The notes: generated from the sequence alone by a model not told the origin. A DNA stretch of 55,265 nt from Clostridia bacterium (GCA_900769665.1 CAAGHL010000016.1:1-55265); one strand, 5' to 3'; positions 8,877 through 17,496 are shown, counted from the first letter of the stretch. A program made the numbers and translations.

Positions 8877-8904
8877 CCCCAAATTACCCAATGGTCGATG
8901 TAAA

Positions 8905-8935
8905 AGTAAAAAGCACCGAGCGTGTTGCTCGGTGC
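8905..8935 (-). terminator. Intrinsic terminator, probably ending dnaA transcription
   Basis: Perfect 8-bp stem CACCGAGC/GCTCGGTG (8914-8921 with 8927-8934), 5-nt loop, followed on the minus strand by TTTTTACTTTT. It lies about 410 nt downstream of the dnaA stop, after two repeat elements. The stem resembles the gltX terminator at 20282-20313. Confidence 0.7.
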
Positions 8936-8969
8936 GATGGTGTAGGTATTTGTTGTATGATAACATTGT

Positions 8970-9030
8970 TAATAAGGGCGCTTCCGCGAGATCCCCACGT
9001 CACGACCTAACGTCGACGAGTAGGGTGGGT
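8970..9030. repeat. REP-like intergenic block (copy 1)
   Basis: Contains GGGCGCTTCCGCGAGATC, a short variable part and GACCTAACGTCGACGAGTAG. The same ~48 bp occurs inverted at 22301-22350. The half with GACCTAACGTCGACG recurs at 10796-10822, 39266-39289 and 54974-54997. Confidence 0.7.
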
Positions 9031-9112
9031 TGATTACAAAAATGTAATTGCCAATTCGGTGCCTCGTGATGACAAAACAACATTACGACGCCTTTGACCG
9101 CTTTACTATCGA

Positions 9113-9270
9113 GCCGAGTGGTTGCCGCGTACCGATATTTACGCCAAAATGCGTAGCCGCAATGGTATGGTAGTGTCACGCCAACCAAATAAAATGGAGG
9201 CGATCCTTTTTCGTGGGACATTGCCGAGGCGATACAGCATCAAGCGTTCGCAACGTGGCAATAACTCGGC
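9113..9270 (-). repeat. Variable-arm palindromic element, copy 1
   Basis: Inverted arms 9113-9134 and about 9246-9270 (GCCGAGT..TTGCC.CGT paired with ACG.GGCAA..ACTCGGC) enclose a diverged core. On the minus strand the right end reads GCGAACGCTTGATGCT, the hallmark of the family. This is the most degenerate and longest copy. Confidence 0.6.
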
Positions 9271-9348
9271 GACACCATACACACCTTTCACTGCCTTTGC
9301 GGCTACGCCTCTTTCCACTTACTTATCGTGCGTGGGAACTGCGAGGCG

Positions 9349-10713
9349 TTATCTATTGAATATCTTATCCTTGATGTCCTTCACTTGCGCGGCGAGGGTG
9401 TCGTTGGTTTTTATTTCTTCGCTGATCTTGTCGCGCGCGTGCATTACAGTGGTGTGGTCACGTCCGCCGAAGTACTCGCCTATGGACACCAAAGGCATGC
9501 TTTGCCCGAGAATATCGCAAATAAGGTAGATACAAATTTGGCGTGGAATGACAATTTCCTTATTTTTCTTTTTGCCGACAATTTCGTCCTTGCGCACGCG
9601 GAAGTAGTCGCACGTGTTGTCCACGATGTGGTCAATGGTGATGATGTCGGTGCTTGCGTCGGCGTAGTCGCGTAGGGCGTCGTTGACGATGTTCATGTCG
9701 TTGGGATCACCGCCAACAAGGGTGCTGTAACTGACAATGCGGTTGAGCATTCCTTCCATTTCACGGATGTTGCTGGTTATCTTTTCGGCAATCAGCTCCA
9801 ACACGTTAAAATTGATGTTGTAGTTTTTGGCGTTGCACTTCTTTTGCAGTATGGCAATACGAGTTTCGAGGTTGGGCGGCTGTATGTCGGCGATTACGCC
9901 GAAAGCAAAGCGCGTTTTCAAGCGGTCGGCAATCTTTATTTCCTTGGGCGGGCGGTCGCTACTGAGTATAATTTGCTTGCCCGCAAGGTACAACTCGTTG
10001 AAGGTGTGGAACATTTCCTCTTGCGTACCTTCCTTGCCCGCAAGAAATTGCACGTCATCCATCATCAATACGTCCACCTTGCGGTACTTGTCGCGAAAAC
10101 TTTTGGTAGCAGTCGGGTTGGTGTTGTTGTGGATGGATTCGATAAACTCGTTTACAAATTGGTCGCAAGTGACGTATACGATTTTCTTTTCGGGGAAGTT
10201 GCGCTGTATGCTGTTGCCTATTGCATGCATAAGGTGGGTTTTACCCAGTCCCACACCTCCCCACAAAAACACGGGGTTGTAGGTGACGGCAGGGTTTTCC
10301 GCAACGGCTTTGGCGATGGCTACGGCGTACTCGTTGCTTTTGCCTACGACAAAGTTGTCAAAGGTGTATTGCGAGATGAAGTTGGGGCGGTCGTCCGTTT
10401 CCGACACGTACTTGTTGCTGACGGGGATTTCCACTTCCTGTTCCACATTGCCAAGGTGCGGTACATCGTCCTCGGTGATGACTTCCACGTCAATGATGGA
10501 CGGAAACACGAGTGCCGTGCATTTTTTCAACGTATCTTTGTAGTTGTGGTTGACGATGTCACGTAAAGTACGTGTTTCGGCAAGCAAAATCAGTCGGTCC
10601 TTGTAGATACCGACGGGTTGCAATGAGTTGATGTACAAATCGTACGCCAACGTGGAAACTTTTGCTTCCGTTTCCAACAGTATGTTGTTCCAAATTTGGT
10701 TGAGTTTTAACAT
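9349..10713 (-). CDS. dnaA: Chromosomal replication initiator DnaA
   Basis: A 454-residue protein of normal DnaA length. It has the N-terminal domain I (LNQIWNNILLE), an AAA+ domain with Walker A GGVGLGKTHL (about 150-159) and Walker B VLMMDDVQF (about 213-221), and the C-terminal DNA-binding helix-turn-helix with the signature GEYFGGRDHTTVMHA (about 415-429). It binds DnaA boxes and opens the origin. No Shine-Dalgarno precedes the ATG; a -10 hexamer ends nine bases before it, so the mRNA is probably leaderless. dnaN and recF are not adjacent, unlike the common arrangement, and I saw no cluster of TTATNCACA boxes nearby, so the origin is not evident in this window. Confidence 0.97.
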   Translation of the reverse strand: MLKLNQIWNNILLETEAKVSTLAYDLYINSLQPVGIYKDRLILLAETRTLRDIVNHNYKDTLKKCTALVFPSIIDVEVITEDDVPHLGNVEQEVEIPVSNKYVSETDDRPNFISQYTFDNFVVGKSNEYAVAIAKAVAENPAVTYNPVFLWGGVGLGKTHLMHAIGNSIQRNFPEKKIVYVTCDQFVNEFIESIHNNTNPTATKSFRDKYRKVDVLMMDDVQFLAGKEGTQEEMFHTFNELYLAGKQIILSSDRPPKEIKIADRLKTRFAFGVIADIQPPNLETRIAILQKKCNAKNYNINFNVLELIAEKITSNIREMEGMLNRIVSYSTLVGGDPNDMNIVNDALRDYADASTDIITIDHIVDNTCDYFRVRKDEIVGKKKNKEIVIPRQICIYLICDILGQSMPLVSIGEYFGGRDHTTVMHARDKISEEIKTNDTLAAQVKDIKDKIFNR

Positions 10714-10722
10714 AATATATAT

Positions 10723-10751
10723 ATTATACTTGTTTTCGGCACTTTTTGCAA
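10723..10751 (-). promoter_or_regulatory. dnaA promoter (predicts a leaderless mRNA)
   Basis: On the minus strand TTGCAA (10751-10746), 17-nt spacer, TATAAT (10728-10723). Only nine bases separate the -10 from the dnaA ATG at 10713, leaving two or three leader bases. Confidence 0.6.
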
Positions 10752-10795
10752 GTGGTTTACGGGGACAACCTACGAGGTTTTCCCCGCGCCTCTTT

Positions 10796-10822
10796 CGCGC
10801 GACCTAACGTCGACGTGTAGAG
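10796..10822 (+). repeat. REP-like intergenic block (copy 2, partial)
   Basis: GCGCGACCTAACGTCGACGTG, shared with 8993-9013, 39266-39289 and, inverted, 54974-54997. Confidence 0.6.
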
Positions 10823-10874
10823 GGCTATTGGCAGTAAACGCCATTGGGCAAGCTAATGTCACCGAAAAAACACC

Positions 10875-10994
10875 GCCTCGTTATTACCACGCTGCGAACG
10901 CCTGATGCTCGCTCCGCGCAGAGCAATATAGATATAGTCCGCTTTCAATCTTATGTGCCTACGCTCCGATGTCGCAGCGTGGTAACAGCGAGGC
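10875..10994 (+). repeat. Variable-arm palindromic element, copy 2
   Basis: Arms 10875-10897 and 10972-10994 pair at 20 of 23 positions. The core carries AACGCCTGATGCTCGCT, CGCGCAGAGCA, GTCCGCTTTC and TTATGTGCCTACGCTC. Relative to copy 4 the arms differ at several positions with matching changes on the other side (GAG/CTC to CTC/GAG near the tip; G-C to A-T at TTRCC). Confidence 0.8.
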
Positions 10995-11139
10995 GATTGT
11001 CGGGGTAGGGAACGGTGGGGCAACATATAAGGTTTTCGGGAAAAACGCCTTATTTAACTGAAATTATGTATTGACATAAAACAATAAAAGAAAACTACAG
11101 TTTGTGGTTTAATATTATATATTGCAAAAAGTAAAGTTA

Positions 11140-11271
11140 GTTGCGCTGACGGTATTACCTCTGAGGGACATCTGAGCGTAGGCGTTTATACTTGAGTGCG
11201 GGCATTTGCTATTTTGCTCTGCGCGAAGCGAGCATCAGGCGCTCCCAAAGAGGTAATACAGTCAGCGCAAC
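11140..11271 (-). repeat. Variable-arm palindromic element, copy 3
   Basis: Arms from 11140 (GTTGCGCTGACGGTATTACC...) and ending 11271 pair at about 25 of 28 positions. The core, read on the minus strand, has CGCCTGATGCTCGCTTCGCG, CAGAGCAAA and CTACGCTCAGATG, nearly as in copy 4, while the arm sequence is entirely different from copies 1, 2 and 4. Confidence 0.8.
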
Positions 11272-11336
11272 CAACGATTATTTGTCTATTATAATTATTG
11301 TGCAATCTTGCCTGTTAACTTGCGTTTTTTTTGCAA

Positions 11337-12134
11337 TCACTCTGCCACTTTGGCGTTTGCTTGCGCAAACCGATCGTCCCATTGCGGCACAATAAACTTT
11401 TCCGGCTTTTTGCCGAACAAACTGCCGATTACAATCAGTACGGGCAAAGCGAGCGCGCCGATAAGGCACACAAGCATATCGTTTTGGGTGTCGTACAACC
11501 CGATGTCGAGATAACCGTCAATGACGTATTGTTGTCCGTCCCCGTAGTGAATTATCGTTTGCGTTATGCCGTTTATTTCCACAATATCGTTGTGAGATCC
11601 GGCAAGTAAAAAGGAACGAATATTGTAAATGATAGTGTCTTCTTGCATGTCCATGCCCAAAAACGTCGTTCCTGCGTACTCAAACATTTCCCACAGCAAG
11701 GCAATGGCAAGGCTAAACGACACGCCGACGCAAATACACAAAAACTTGCGGTATCGTAAATCCCTCGACACTATACCGTCGGCAAAAGTGTAGCCGAGCG
11801 AGGCAAATATCAGCCCCGAGGCAGTGTGTAAAATATCGTCCCAATGCGGAAATCGGAAGTAGAAGTCCAGCCCCGGACCAAGCACTAATCCGCCCATAAA
11901 CAGCAATGTGATAAGTAAAGTAAATACAGGCGCAAAAGTCATGCGTAGTATGTATTCGGCAAATGTCAATCCGGGAAAAATCAATGCGGCGCAAAAAATA
12001 GCAAGTACCATGTTTCGGAAGGCACCGCGTACGGCAAAATACACCGCAATCGACAGACACACTGCGGCGGTAACACACAAAAATACGGTGTGAGGAATTG
12101 ACTTTTTGGTGCGGTCTTTGAAGTAGGCTATCAT
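11337..12134 (-). CDS. DUF2238 (YjdF-like) integral membrane protein
   Basis: A 265-residue protein with about seven hydrophobic segments. The motif HWDDILHTASGLIFASLGY (about residues 97-115), with the acidic pair and His in the membrane, and the WEMFEY segment further on are typical of the DUF2238/YjdF membrane family, whose function is unknown. The start has AGGAGAAA nine bases upstream. It lies upstream of dnaA on the same strand, but over 600 bp of repeats separate them, so an operon is unlikely. Confidence 0.75.
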   Translation of the reverse strand: MIAYFKDRTKKSIPHTVFLCVTAAVCLSIAVYFAVRGAFRNMVLAIFCAALIFPGLTFAEYILRMTFAPVFTLLITLLFMGGLVLGPGLDFYFRFPHWDDILHTASGLIFASLGYTFADGIVSRDLRYRKFLCICVGVSFSLAIALLWEMFEYAGTTFLGMDMQEDTIIYNIRSFLLAGSHNDIVEINGITQTIIHYGDGQQYVIDGYLDIGLYDTQNDMLVCLIGALALPVLIVIGSLFGKKPEKFIVPQWDDRFAQANAKVAE

Positions 12135-12414
12135 ATGATTTCTCCTGTGTAATAGTGGTAGTGAGACTTACGTTTGTAACGTGATTGTAGACGGAGTTTA
12201 ACGGCTTTTGTACTGCGCCGAATGGTTAAATATCGCTTGCGGCAACAAAACGGGTATTGCCGACAGTAGGCGATAGGCAAATACGGTACGACTACAACCC
12301 CTCAACAACAATAGTATACGCAGTTTTGCTTATCATTGACTGAAAATAGCAATAGTTTTTTATTATTAAAAATACTTTCGTTTATGTGATGACAAATAAT
12401 ACGATAAAATACTT

Positions 12415-12515
12415 GTGAAACACGTGAAACATTGCAAAAACTGCCTAAAATTCCTTATAACCGTCAAAATTCGCCAATTTGCCAATATTTGACTATCCGT
12501 GAAACATGTGAAACA
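12415..12515 (+). repeat. Two spaced direct-repeat pairs GTGAAACA-N-GTGAAACA
   Basis: Pair 1 is at 12415-12422 and 12424-12431, pair 2 at 12499-12506 and 12508-12515. Both pairs have a one-base spacer and their starts are exactly 84 bp apart, about eight helical turns. GTGAAACA is the half-site of the ParB parS sequence, but here the halves are direct, not inverted. Confidence 0.6.
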
Positions 12516-12676
12516 ATGATAATTGATGAGAAAAATCTCTTAAAAAGACGTGAAGTTAATATAAATGTATCGTTGTAATGCCGCTTTAAGAAAAATTGAA
12601 GTATAGTAAAATTGCGGTGTTAAGCCAATATCTGTAATTTTCAAATTAATCAAAGTTTTGAAAAGGGTAGGGGTTA

Positions 12677-12869
12677 GGTAGTATATGCTTTAAGCACTTG
12701 GACGATTAGTTTGTCACTCGGCACAAGGTGACGTTATCCTCGCTTAGCGTACACACAAGTACGATTTCGCTCGGCTGCCTTGCCTTGCGCTCGATTGGCA
12801 ACCTAATCGTTGCTTCGCACCTTGACCGCCAAGGCGGTTCAAGGCACAAGCGTTAAAGCATATACTACC
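12677..12869. repeat. Inverted-repeat element with central GTAC hairpin, copy C
   Basis: Arms 12677-12700 and 12847-12869 pair over about 22 positions (GGTAGTATATGCTTTA... / ...TAAAGCATATACTACC). Inside is GTAC-acacaa-GTAC with CGAAATCG-type flank on the minus strand, as in the elements at 14527-14646 and 55053-55162. It is the most diverged of the three. Confidence 0.5.
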
Positions 12870-12871
12870 AA

Positions 12872-12907
12872 GGAAGGGGAAAAATTTTACAAAATTTTTC
12901 CCCTTCC
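12872..12907. terminator. Long A/T-centred hairpin downstream of trxB
   Basis: A perfect 17-bp inverted repeat with a 2-nt loop (12872-12888 and 12891-12907), GGAAGGGGAAAAATTTT on one side. It can fold on either strand; the internal T-run suggests termination of trxB. Confidence 0.5.
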
Positions 12908-12942
12908 CCATATCTTTTACTTTTATTAAACTAAAAAACAAA

Positions 12943-13851
12943 TTACTTTTTCTTGTCCACATATAGTGTAGCGGCAAAGCCTGCGACTGCTCCGTCGCCC
13001 ACCGCGGTAGTACATTGACGGACGGTCTTTGTACGGCAATCGCCTGCGGCGAAAACGCCCTCGCAAGAGGTTTCACAATTGTCGTTAGCGACAATGTATC
13101 CGCGTTGGTCAAGCGTCACGAGCTCGGCAAACGGTTGGTTGTTTGGCACCTGTCCGATTGCAACGAATATTGCGTCGGTGTCAAGGTAGGTTACTGCGCC
13201 GTCTTTGTCACGGAAAGCAACGCCTTCCACCTTGTCTTCGCCCAATATGTCGTAGACGGACACATTGCGTATCCACTCGATTTTGTCGTTGGCAAGTATG
13301 CGGTCGGTCAATTCTTTGTCGCAAAACAAGCGGTCAAACAGCGTAAGTAAATGAACTTTTGTGCAAATTTCCGACAAGTATAGGGCGTATTGTGCCGCGC
13401 TGTTGCCGTCGCCGACGACGCACACGTCTTGATCTTTGTAAAATGCTCCGTCGCACACCGCGCAGTAGCATACGCCGCGCCCTACAAGGTTGGCTTCGGC
13501 TTGTATGCCGAGATGTTTATGCGCAACGCCCGTTGCAAGGATGACGGCTTTGGACTCGTAGGAGGAGTACTCGGTAGTAACGACAAAGTGTCCGTCGGCA
13601 GACTTGTTTACCGTGGCTTGTCCCATGTCAAACTCCACCCCGTGGGCAACGGCTTGATTGAACATGCTTTCGGCAAGCTCCGCGCCGCTTATTTCAAGGT
13701 AGGAGGGGTAGTTTTCCACTTTGGGCGCGGTTGCGATTTGTCCGCCGAATGCGTTGGACTCCAACAGCATAACTTTTTTGCCGCCGCGTGCGGCATAGAG
13801 AGCGGCAGTGATACCGGCAGGTCCGCCGCCGATTACGATAATGTCAAACAT
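12943..13851 (-). CDS. trxB: Thioredoxin reductase-like FAD-dependent disulfide reductase
   Basis: 302 residues from the ATG at 13851, which has AAAGGAAA eight bases upstream; the open frame continues 17 codons further without a ribosome site. FAD-binding GGGPAG at residues 8-13, redox pair CAVC at about 132-135, a second dinucleotide motif GDGNSA at about 149-154 and the C-terminal FAD motif GVFAAGDCR. It should pass electrons to thioredoxin or glutaredoxin-type partners. The HRRxxxR motif that binds the NADPH phosphate in classical enzymes is replaced by TLFDRLF...R, so the electron donor may not be NADPH. It lies downstream of nrdD, which carries its own glutaredoxin-like domain; a functional link is inference. 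Confidence 0.9.
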   Translation of the reverse strand: MFDIIVIGGGPAGITAALYAARGGKKVMLLESNAFGGQIATAPKVENYPSYLEISGAELAESMFNQAVAHGVEFDMGQATVNKSADGHFVVTTEYSSYESKAVILATGVAHKHLGIQAEANLVGRGVCYCAVCDGAFYKDQDVCVVGDGNSAAQYALYLSEICTKVHLLTLFDRLFCDKELTDRILANDKIEWIRNVSVYDILGEDKVEGVAFRDKDGAVTYLDTDAIFVAIGQVPNNQPFAELVTLDQRGYIVANDNCETSCEGVFAAGDCRTKTVRQCTTAVGDGAVAGFAATLYVDKKK

Positions 13852-13994
13852 AGTGTGGTTTCCTTTATATTGTATTTGTAGGTTGTCGAAGTGTGGTGGC
13901 AAAAGTAGCTGTAATCGTGCATTTACGGCAGTAAATGCAAAATGTGGTTGACGACTGTTATGTAGGCTCGTTCCTACCCATCAAAGCTATGTAT

Positions 13995-14116
13995 TGCCGA
14001 GTTATTGCCACGTTGCGAACGCCTGATGCTCGCTTCGCGCAGAGCAAAGAAGCGAGTGTCCGCTTTCGATTTTATGTGCCTGCGCTCAGATGTCGCCACG
14101 TGGCAACAACTCGGCA
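13995..14116 (+). repeat. Variable-arm palindromic element, copy 4
   Basis: Arms 13995-14018 and 14093-14116 pair at 22 of 24 positions (TGCCGAGTT.TTGCCACGT.GCGA). The core is close to consensus: ACGCCTGATGCTCGCTTCGC, GCAGAGCA, GTCCGCTTTCGATTTTATG and CTGCGCTCAGATG. A local stem CTCGCTTC/GAAGCGAG can form inside the core. Confidence 0.85.
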
Positions 14117-14500
14117 TATTGCAAATAGGCACAAAGTAATTTGTGCTGTAATTCAATTTTTTTATCGGGTAGGCACGAGCCTACGTCTAGTAGGGACAAA
14201 TGTTTGTGGCTTTTATTGCCGTAAATTCACTTTATTTGTTTCCGTTAGATGGTTTGTTGCGTTTCGCCGTCACACTTGTAAAAGCGATAGGCAATAGAAT
14301 ACAAGTGAAAGTTTCAAAGTCAGTTATAACAAAAATTTTGTTTGTAATTATCCTCGGTATATCGGCGGTTTCTTGCAGAAAGCCCTGCTAATAGGTTAAT
14401 CGGTCGACTTAGTTGCACGTGTAAGGATAAGGTTTGAGATTGCTTGTTTGTATTTTCTCTCCAACTTTACCCAAAGCTTTGGGAAAAGGGGTATGGGGTA

Positions 14501-14793
14501 GGCGCCCAACGGACTGAAAAGGTAAGCATTTGGCGTCCTTGATTGCGTGCTTTTCCCGAAGGTTTGACAAATGTGCGAAGTCACGTACATAAAGTACTGT
14601 TCCTCACGCCTTTGTCAAAAATCATCACAATCAAGGACGCCAAATGTGCTTCGCAGTTGTGGGCGTATAGACGTAGAGACAATGCGTCGGTATGTGCTTG
14701 AAGCAATACTTTTATCGTATTGCAAAAGTGCATAGCGGCGCAGTGTTCAAGTATATGCGCCCACAACCTTACATTTTCAGTCCGTTGGACGCC
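14501..14793. repeat. Nested inverted-repeat array
   Basis: Outer arms 14501-14526 and 14769-14793 (CCAACGGACTGAAAA.GTAAG) enclose two inner inverted-repeat elements: one at 14527-14646 with perfect 19-bp ends and one at about 14655-14766 (GTTGTGGGCG.ATA / TAT.CGCCCACAAC). No gene is present. The region follows the nrdD stop. Confidence 0.75.
14527..14646 (+). repeat. Inverted-repeat element with central GTAC hairpin, copy A
   Basis: Perfect 19-bp terminal inverted repeats (14527-14545 CATTTGGCGTCCTTGATTG and 14628-14646). Inside: TTTGACAAA...TTTGTCAAA and, at the centre, GTAC-ataaa-GTAC, followed by AAAATCATC. The same architecture occurs at 55053-55162 with different arm sequences. Confidence 0.7.
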
Positions 14794-14849
14794 AAACACT
14801 TTTCACCGAAAAGGTTTTCCCCCATATTCAATCTCTTTATCTCAAAAAA

Positions 14850-17234
14850 TTATTTGCTTTCAATATACTTGCGGATGTTGCTGGCGTTTTCGATGAGTTT
14901 TTGGGTGTTGTTGCCGCCGTCGACGACGAGGGTCGGGGTCATCTTGACGCCGAGAGTCTTTGCCATATCGGTATTGACGGTTGCGTCGATAGCTTGGTAC
15001 TTAAATCCCATCTTGTCCAGCATCAGCTCTGCCATTTTGCAGTTGGGGCACTTGGGTTGGACGAAGAGCAACGGCTCAAACACGGTGCAATGCTCGTCGG
15101 GTTTAACATCGGCAACGGGTGTAACAACGGGTTCGTCGATGGGACCTTTGTGTGTAAGCTTGCTGTTTTGCGGATCGTAGGTTTTGCGGTCTTTCCACTC
15201 TTGCGTTTTTCCGTCGTTCCAGTTTTGCACGGGGCGGTAGTAGCCGGTGATACGGCTGTAAACTTCGGTGCGCTTGTGGCAGTGGGGGCACTCGTACACT
15301 TCGCCGCTGATGTAGCCGTGTTCGGGGCAAACCGAGTATGTCGGGGACATGGTATAGTAGGGCAGGCGGTAGTTTTCCGCAATGGTGCGGACGAGTTTCA
15401 TAGCCGACTTCCACGTGGGCAAGCGTTCGCCGAGGAAAGCGTGGAACACGGTACCGCTGGTGTACAGCGTTTGCAATTCGTCTTGGATATCCAATGCGTC
15501 AAACACGTCGGAAGTAAATCCTACGGGCAAGTGACTGCTGTTGGTGTAGTAGGGCGTTTCACCGGGTTTGCCGGCAAAAATCATATCGGGGTAGAACTTC
15601 TTGTCAAACTTGGCAAGGCGGTAGGACGTGCTTTCGGCAGGGGTTGCTTCGAGGTTGTACAAATCGCCGTACTTTTCTTGGTAGTCGGACAGGCGGTTGC
15701 GCATGTGGTTGAGTACGTCCTTGGTAAAGTCTTGTGCGCGTTTGTCCGTCATGTCGCAACGCAACCATTTGGCGTTGAGGCAAGCTTCGTTCATGCCGAC
15801 AAGTCCGATTGTGCTGAAATGGTTGTCGAATGAGCCGAGGTAACGCTTGGTGTACGGGTACAAACCTGCTTCCATAAGCTTCGTGATGGTGTTACGCTTG
15901 ATTTTGAGCGAACGTGCCGAAATGTCCATCATTTTGTCGAGGCGTTTGTAGAAGTCGGCTTCGTCGGTGGCAAGGTAGGCAATACGCGGAATATTGATTG
16001 TTACAACGCCAACGCTACCGGTGCTTTCGCCGCTACCGAAGAATCCGCCGCTCTTTTTGCGTAGTTCGCGAAGATCAAGGCGCAAACGGCAGCACATACT
16101 ACGTACGTCGCTTGGTTCCATGTCGCTGTTGATGTAGTTGCTGAAGTAGGGTGTGCCGTACTTGGCTGTCATTTCAAAAAGGAGCTTGTTGTTTTCCGTT
16201 TCCGACCAGTCGAAGTCCTTGGTGATACTGTAAGTGGGGATAGGGTATTGGAATCCGCGTCCGTTGTAGTCGCCTTCTATCATGGTTTCGATGAAAGCGC
16301 GGTTGACCATGTCCATTTCCTTTTTGCAGTCTTTGTAGCAGAAGTCGGCTTCCTTACCGCCGATTATGCAGTGCATTTCGGCAAGGTCGTTAGGCACGGT
16401 CCAGTCCAAAGTGATATTGGAAAACGGAGCTTGCGTACCCCAACGGCTGGGAGTATTGACGCCGTAAATGAAGCTTTCGATACACTTCTTTACTTGGTCG
16501 TAGGTTAGGTTGTCGATTTTGACAAACGGAGCAAGGTACGTGTCGAAACTGCTGAATGCTTGCGCGCCTGCCCACTCGTTTTGCATTATGCCGAGGAAGT
16601 TGACCATTTGGTTGCACAGTGTTGCAAGGTGCTTTGCAGGTGCGGACGTGATCTTGCCGGCTACGCCGCCGAGTCCCTCGGTGATAAGTTGTTTCAGCGA
16701 CCAGCCTGCGCAGTAACCCGTAAGCATGCTGAGGTCATGTAGGTGAATTGCACCCGTACGGTGAGCGTTGGCGATTTCCTCGTCGTATACTTGGCTAAGC
16801 CAGTAGTTGGCGGTAATTGCGCCGCTGTTGGAAAGGATAAGCCCGCCTACCGAGTAGGTAACCGTGCTGTTTTCCTTTACGCGCCAATCGGCAACTTTCA
16901 GGTAGTTGTCCACGACGGACTTGTAGTCAAGCAAAGTTTCGCCTGCCTTACGTGCGTTTTCGTGTGTTTTGCGGTACAAAATATATGCCTTGGCAACGTC
17001 GGTGTAGCCTGCTTGAATAAGTACCGTTTCCACGCTGTCTTGGATGTCTTCCACGGATACGATACCGTCAACTATTTTGTTGTTGAAGTCGGCAGTAACC
17101 TTCAGCGACAACATGTCGATTACGTCGTCGTTGTACGGCGTGTTTTTAGCGTCGAACGCCGCTTTAATAGCTGTACTGATTTTTGCAAGGTTGAAGTCTA
17201 CAACTTGCCCGTTTCTTTTCTTGACTCTGTACAT
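14850..17234 (-). CDS. nrdD: Anaerobic ribonucleoside-triphosphate reductase with fused C-terminal glutaredoxin-like domain
   Basis: 794 residues. An N-terminal ATP-cone (about 1-95, VKKRNGQVVDFNLAKI) precedes the ten-stranded barrel. Near the end of the reductase are the zinc cysteines (CPEHGYISGEVYECPHC) and the glycyl-radical segment RITGYYRPVQNWNDGK, where the Gly would hold the radical. After about residue 715 follows an ~80-residue thioredoxin-fold domain with the redox pair CPNC and the cis-Pro loop MTPTLV, not part of ordinary NrdD (usually about 700 residues). It reduces NTPs to dNTPs without oxygen; the fused domain probably supplies reducing equivalents. The start has AAAGGAGAG four bases upstream. 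The radical activase NrdG is not seen in this window. NrdR-box-like sites lie at 17507-17550. Confidence 0.95.
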   Translation of the reverse strand: MYRVKKRNGQVVDFNLAKISTAIKAAFDAKNTPYNDDVIDMLSLKVTADFNNKIVDGIVSVEDIQDSVETVLIQAGYTDVAKAYILYRKTHENARKAGETLLDYKSVVDNYLKVADWRVKENSTVTYSVGGLILSNSGAITANYWLSQVYDEEIANAHRTGAIHLHDLSMLTGYCAGWSLKQLITEGLGGVAGKITSAPAKHLATLCNQMVNFLGIMQNEWAGAQAFSSFDTYLAPFVKIDNLTYDQVKKCIESFIYGVNTPSRWGTQAPFSNITLDWTVPNDLAEMHCIIGGKEADFCYKDCKKEMDMVNRAFIETMIEGDYNGRGFQYPIPTYSITKDFDWSETENNKLLFEMTAKYGTPYFSNYINSDMEPSDVRSMCCRLRLDLRELRKKSGGFFGSGESTGSVGVVTINIPRIAYLATDEADFYKRLDKMMDISARSLKIKRNTITKLMEAGLYPYTKRYLGSFDNHFSTIGLVGMNEACLNAKWLRCDMTDKRAQDFTKDVLNHMRNRLSDYQEKYGDLYNLEATPAESTSYRLAKFDKKFYPDMIFAGKPGETPYYTNSSHLPVGFTSDVFDALDIQDELQTLYTSGTVFHAFLGERLPTWKSAMKLVRTIAENYRLPYYTMSPTYSVCPEHGYISGEVYECPHCHKRTEVYSRITGYYRPVQNWNDGKTQEWKDRKTYDPQNSKLTHKGPIDEPVVTPVADVKPDEHCTVFEPLLFVQPKCPNCKMAELMLDKMGFKYQAIDATVNTDMAKTLGVKMTPTLVVDGGNNTQKLIENASNIRKYIESK

Positions 17235-17468
17235 TTTCTCTCCTTTGCGCCCTCGTAGCCAATGCTCGTAGTAGTCGGTGGCGCGCCCGTAAAAAATAGT
17301 TTGTGTCGCCCCAAAATTCTAACGGGTAAAAACGTTGTATTAGGACTTCGGGACAAAAAAGGTCGCACGACTTGCTTTGCGGTGCGACTTCGGCAATTGT
17401 TTGCCTGTTGAGTGTAGCGGCGGTGTTGGTCATCGAATACTAACGTCCGCTACGTAAAGCATATATAT

Positions 17469-17496
17469 TGTATATCAAACGGGTAGTGGTTGTCAA
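17469..17496 (-). promoter_or_regulatory. nrdD promoter
   Basis: On the minus strand TTGACA (17496-17491), 16-nt spacer, TATACA (17474-17469), giving a leader of about 225 nt to the nrdD ATG at 17234. Confidence 0.6.

Larger units (their letters stand above)
12135..12942. other. Gene-free 800-bp region
   Basis: No convincing coding frame. It contains an A/T-rich stretch (12310-12660), two GTGAAACA direct-repeat pairs, a large inverted-repeat element (12677-12869) and a hairpin after trxB (12872-12907). It is the longest gene-free region near dnaA, but I could not find clustered DnaA boxes in it. Confidence 0.6.

Noticed and set aside
12415..12431. A parS site
   Set aside because: The half-sites are direct repeats, not the inverted TGTTTCACGTGAAACA palindrome, so a true parS is not claimed.
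10714..12942. Possible replication origin upstream of dnaA
   Set aside because: Only one near-match to a DnaA box (TTGTCCACA at 12953-12961, inside trxB) was found and no cluster; A/T-rich sequence and GTGAAACA repeats alone are not enough.
14200..14391. 63-codon frame with a hydrophobic segment
   Set aside because: No ribosome site and overlaps repeat-derived sequence; not supported as a gene.
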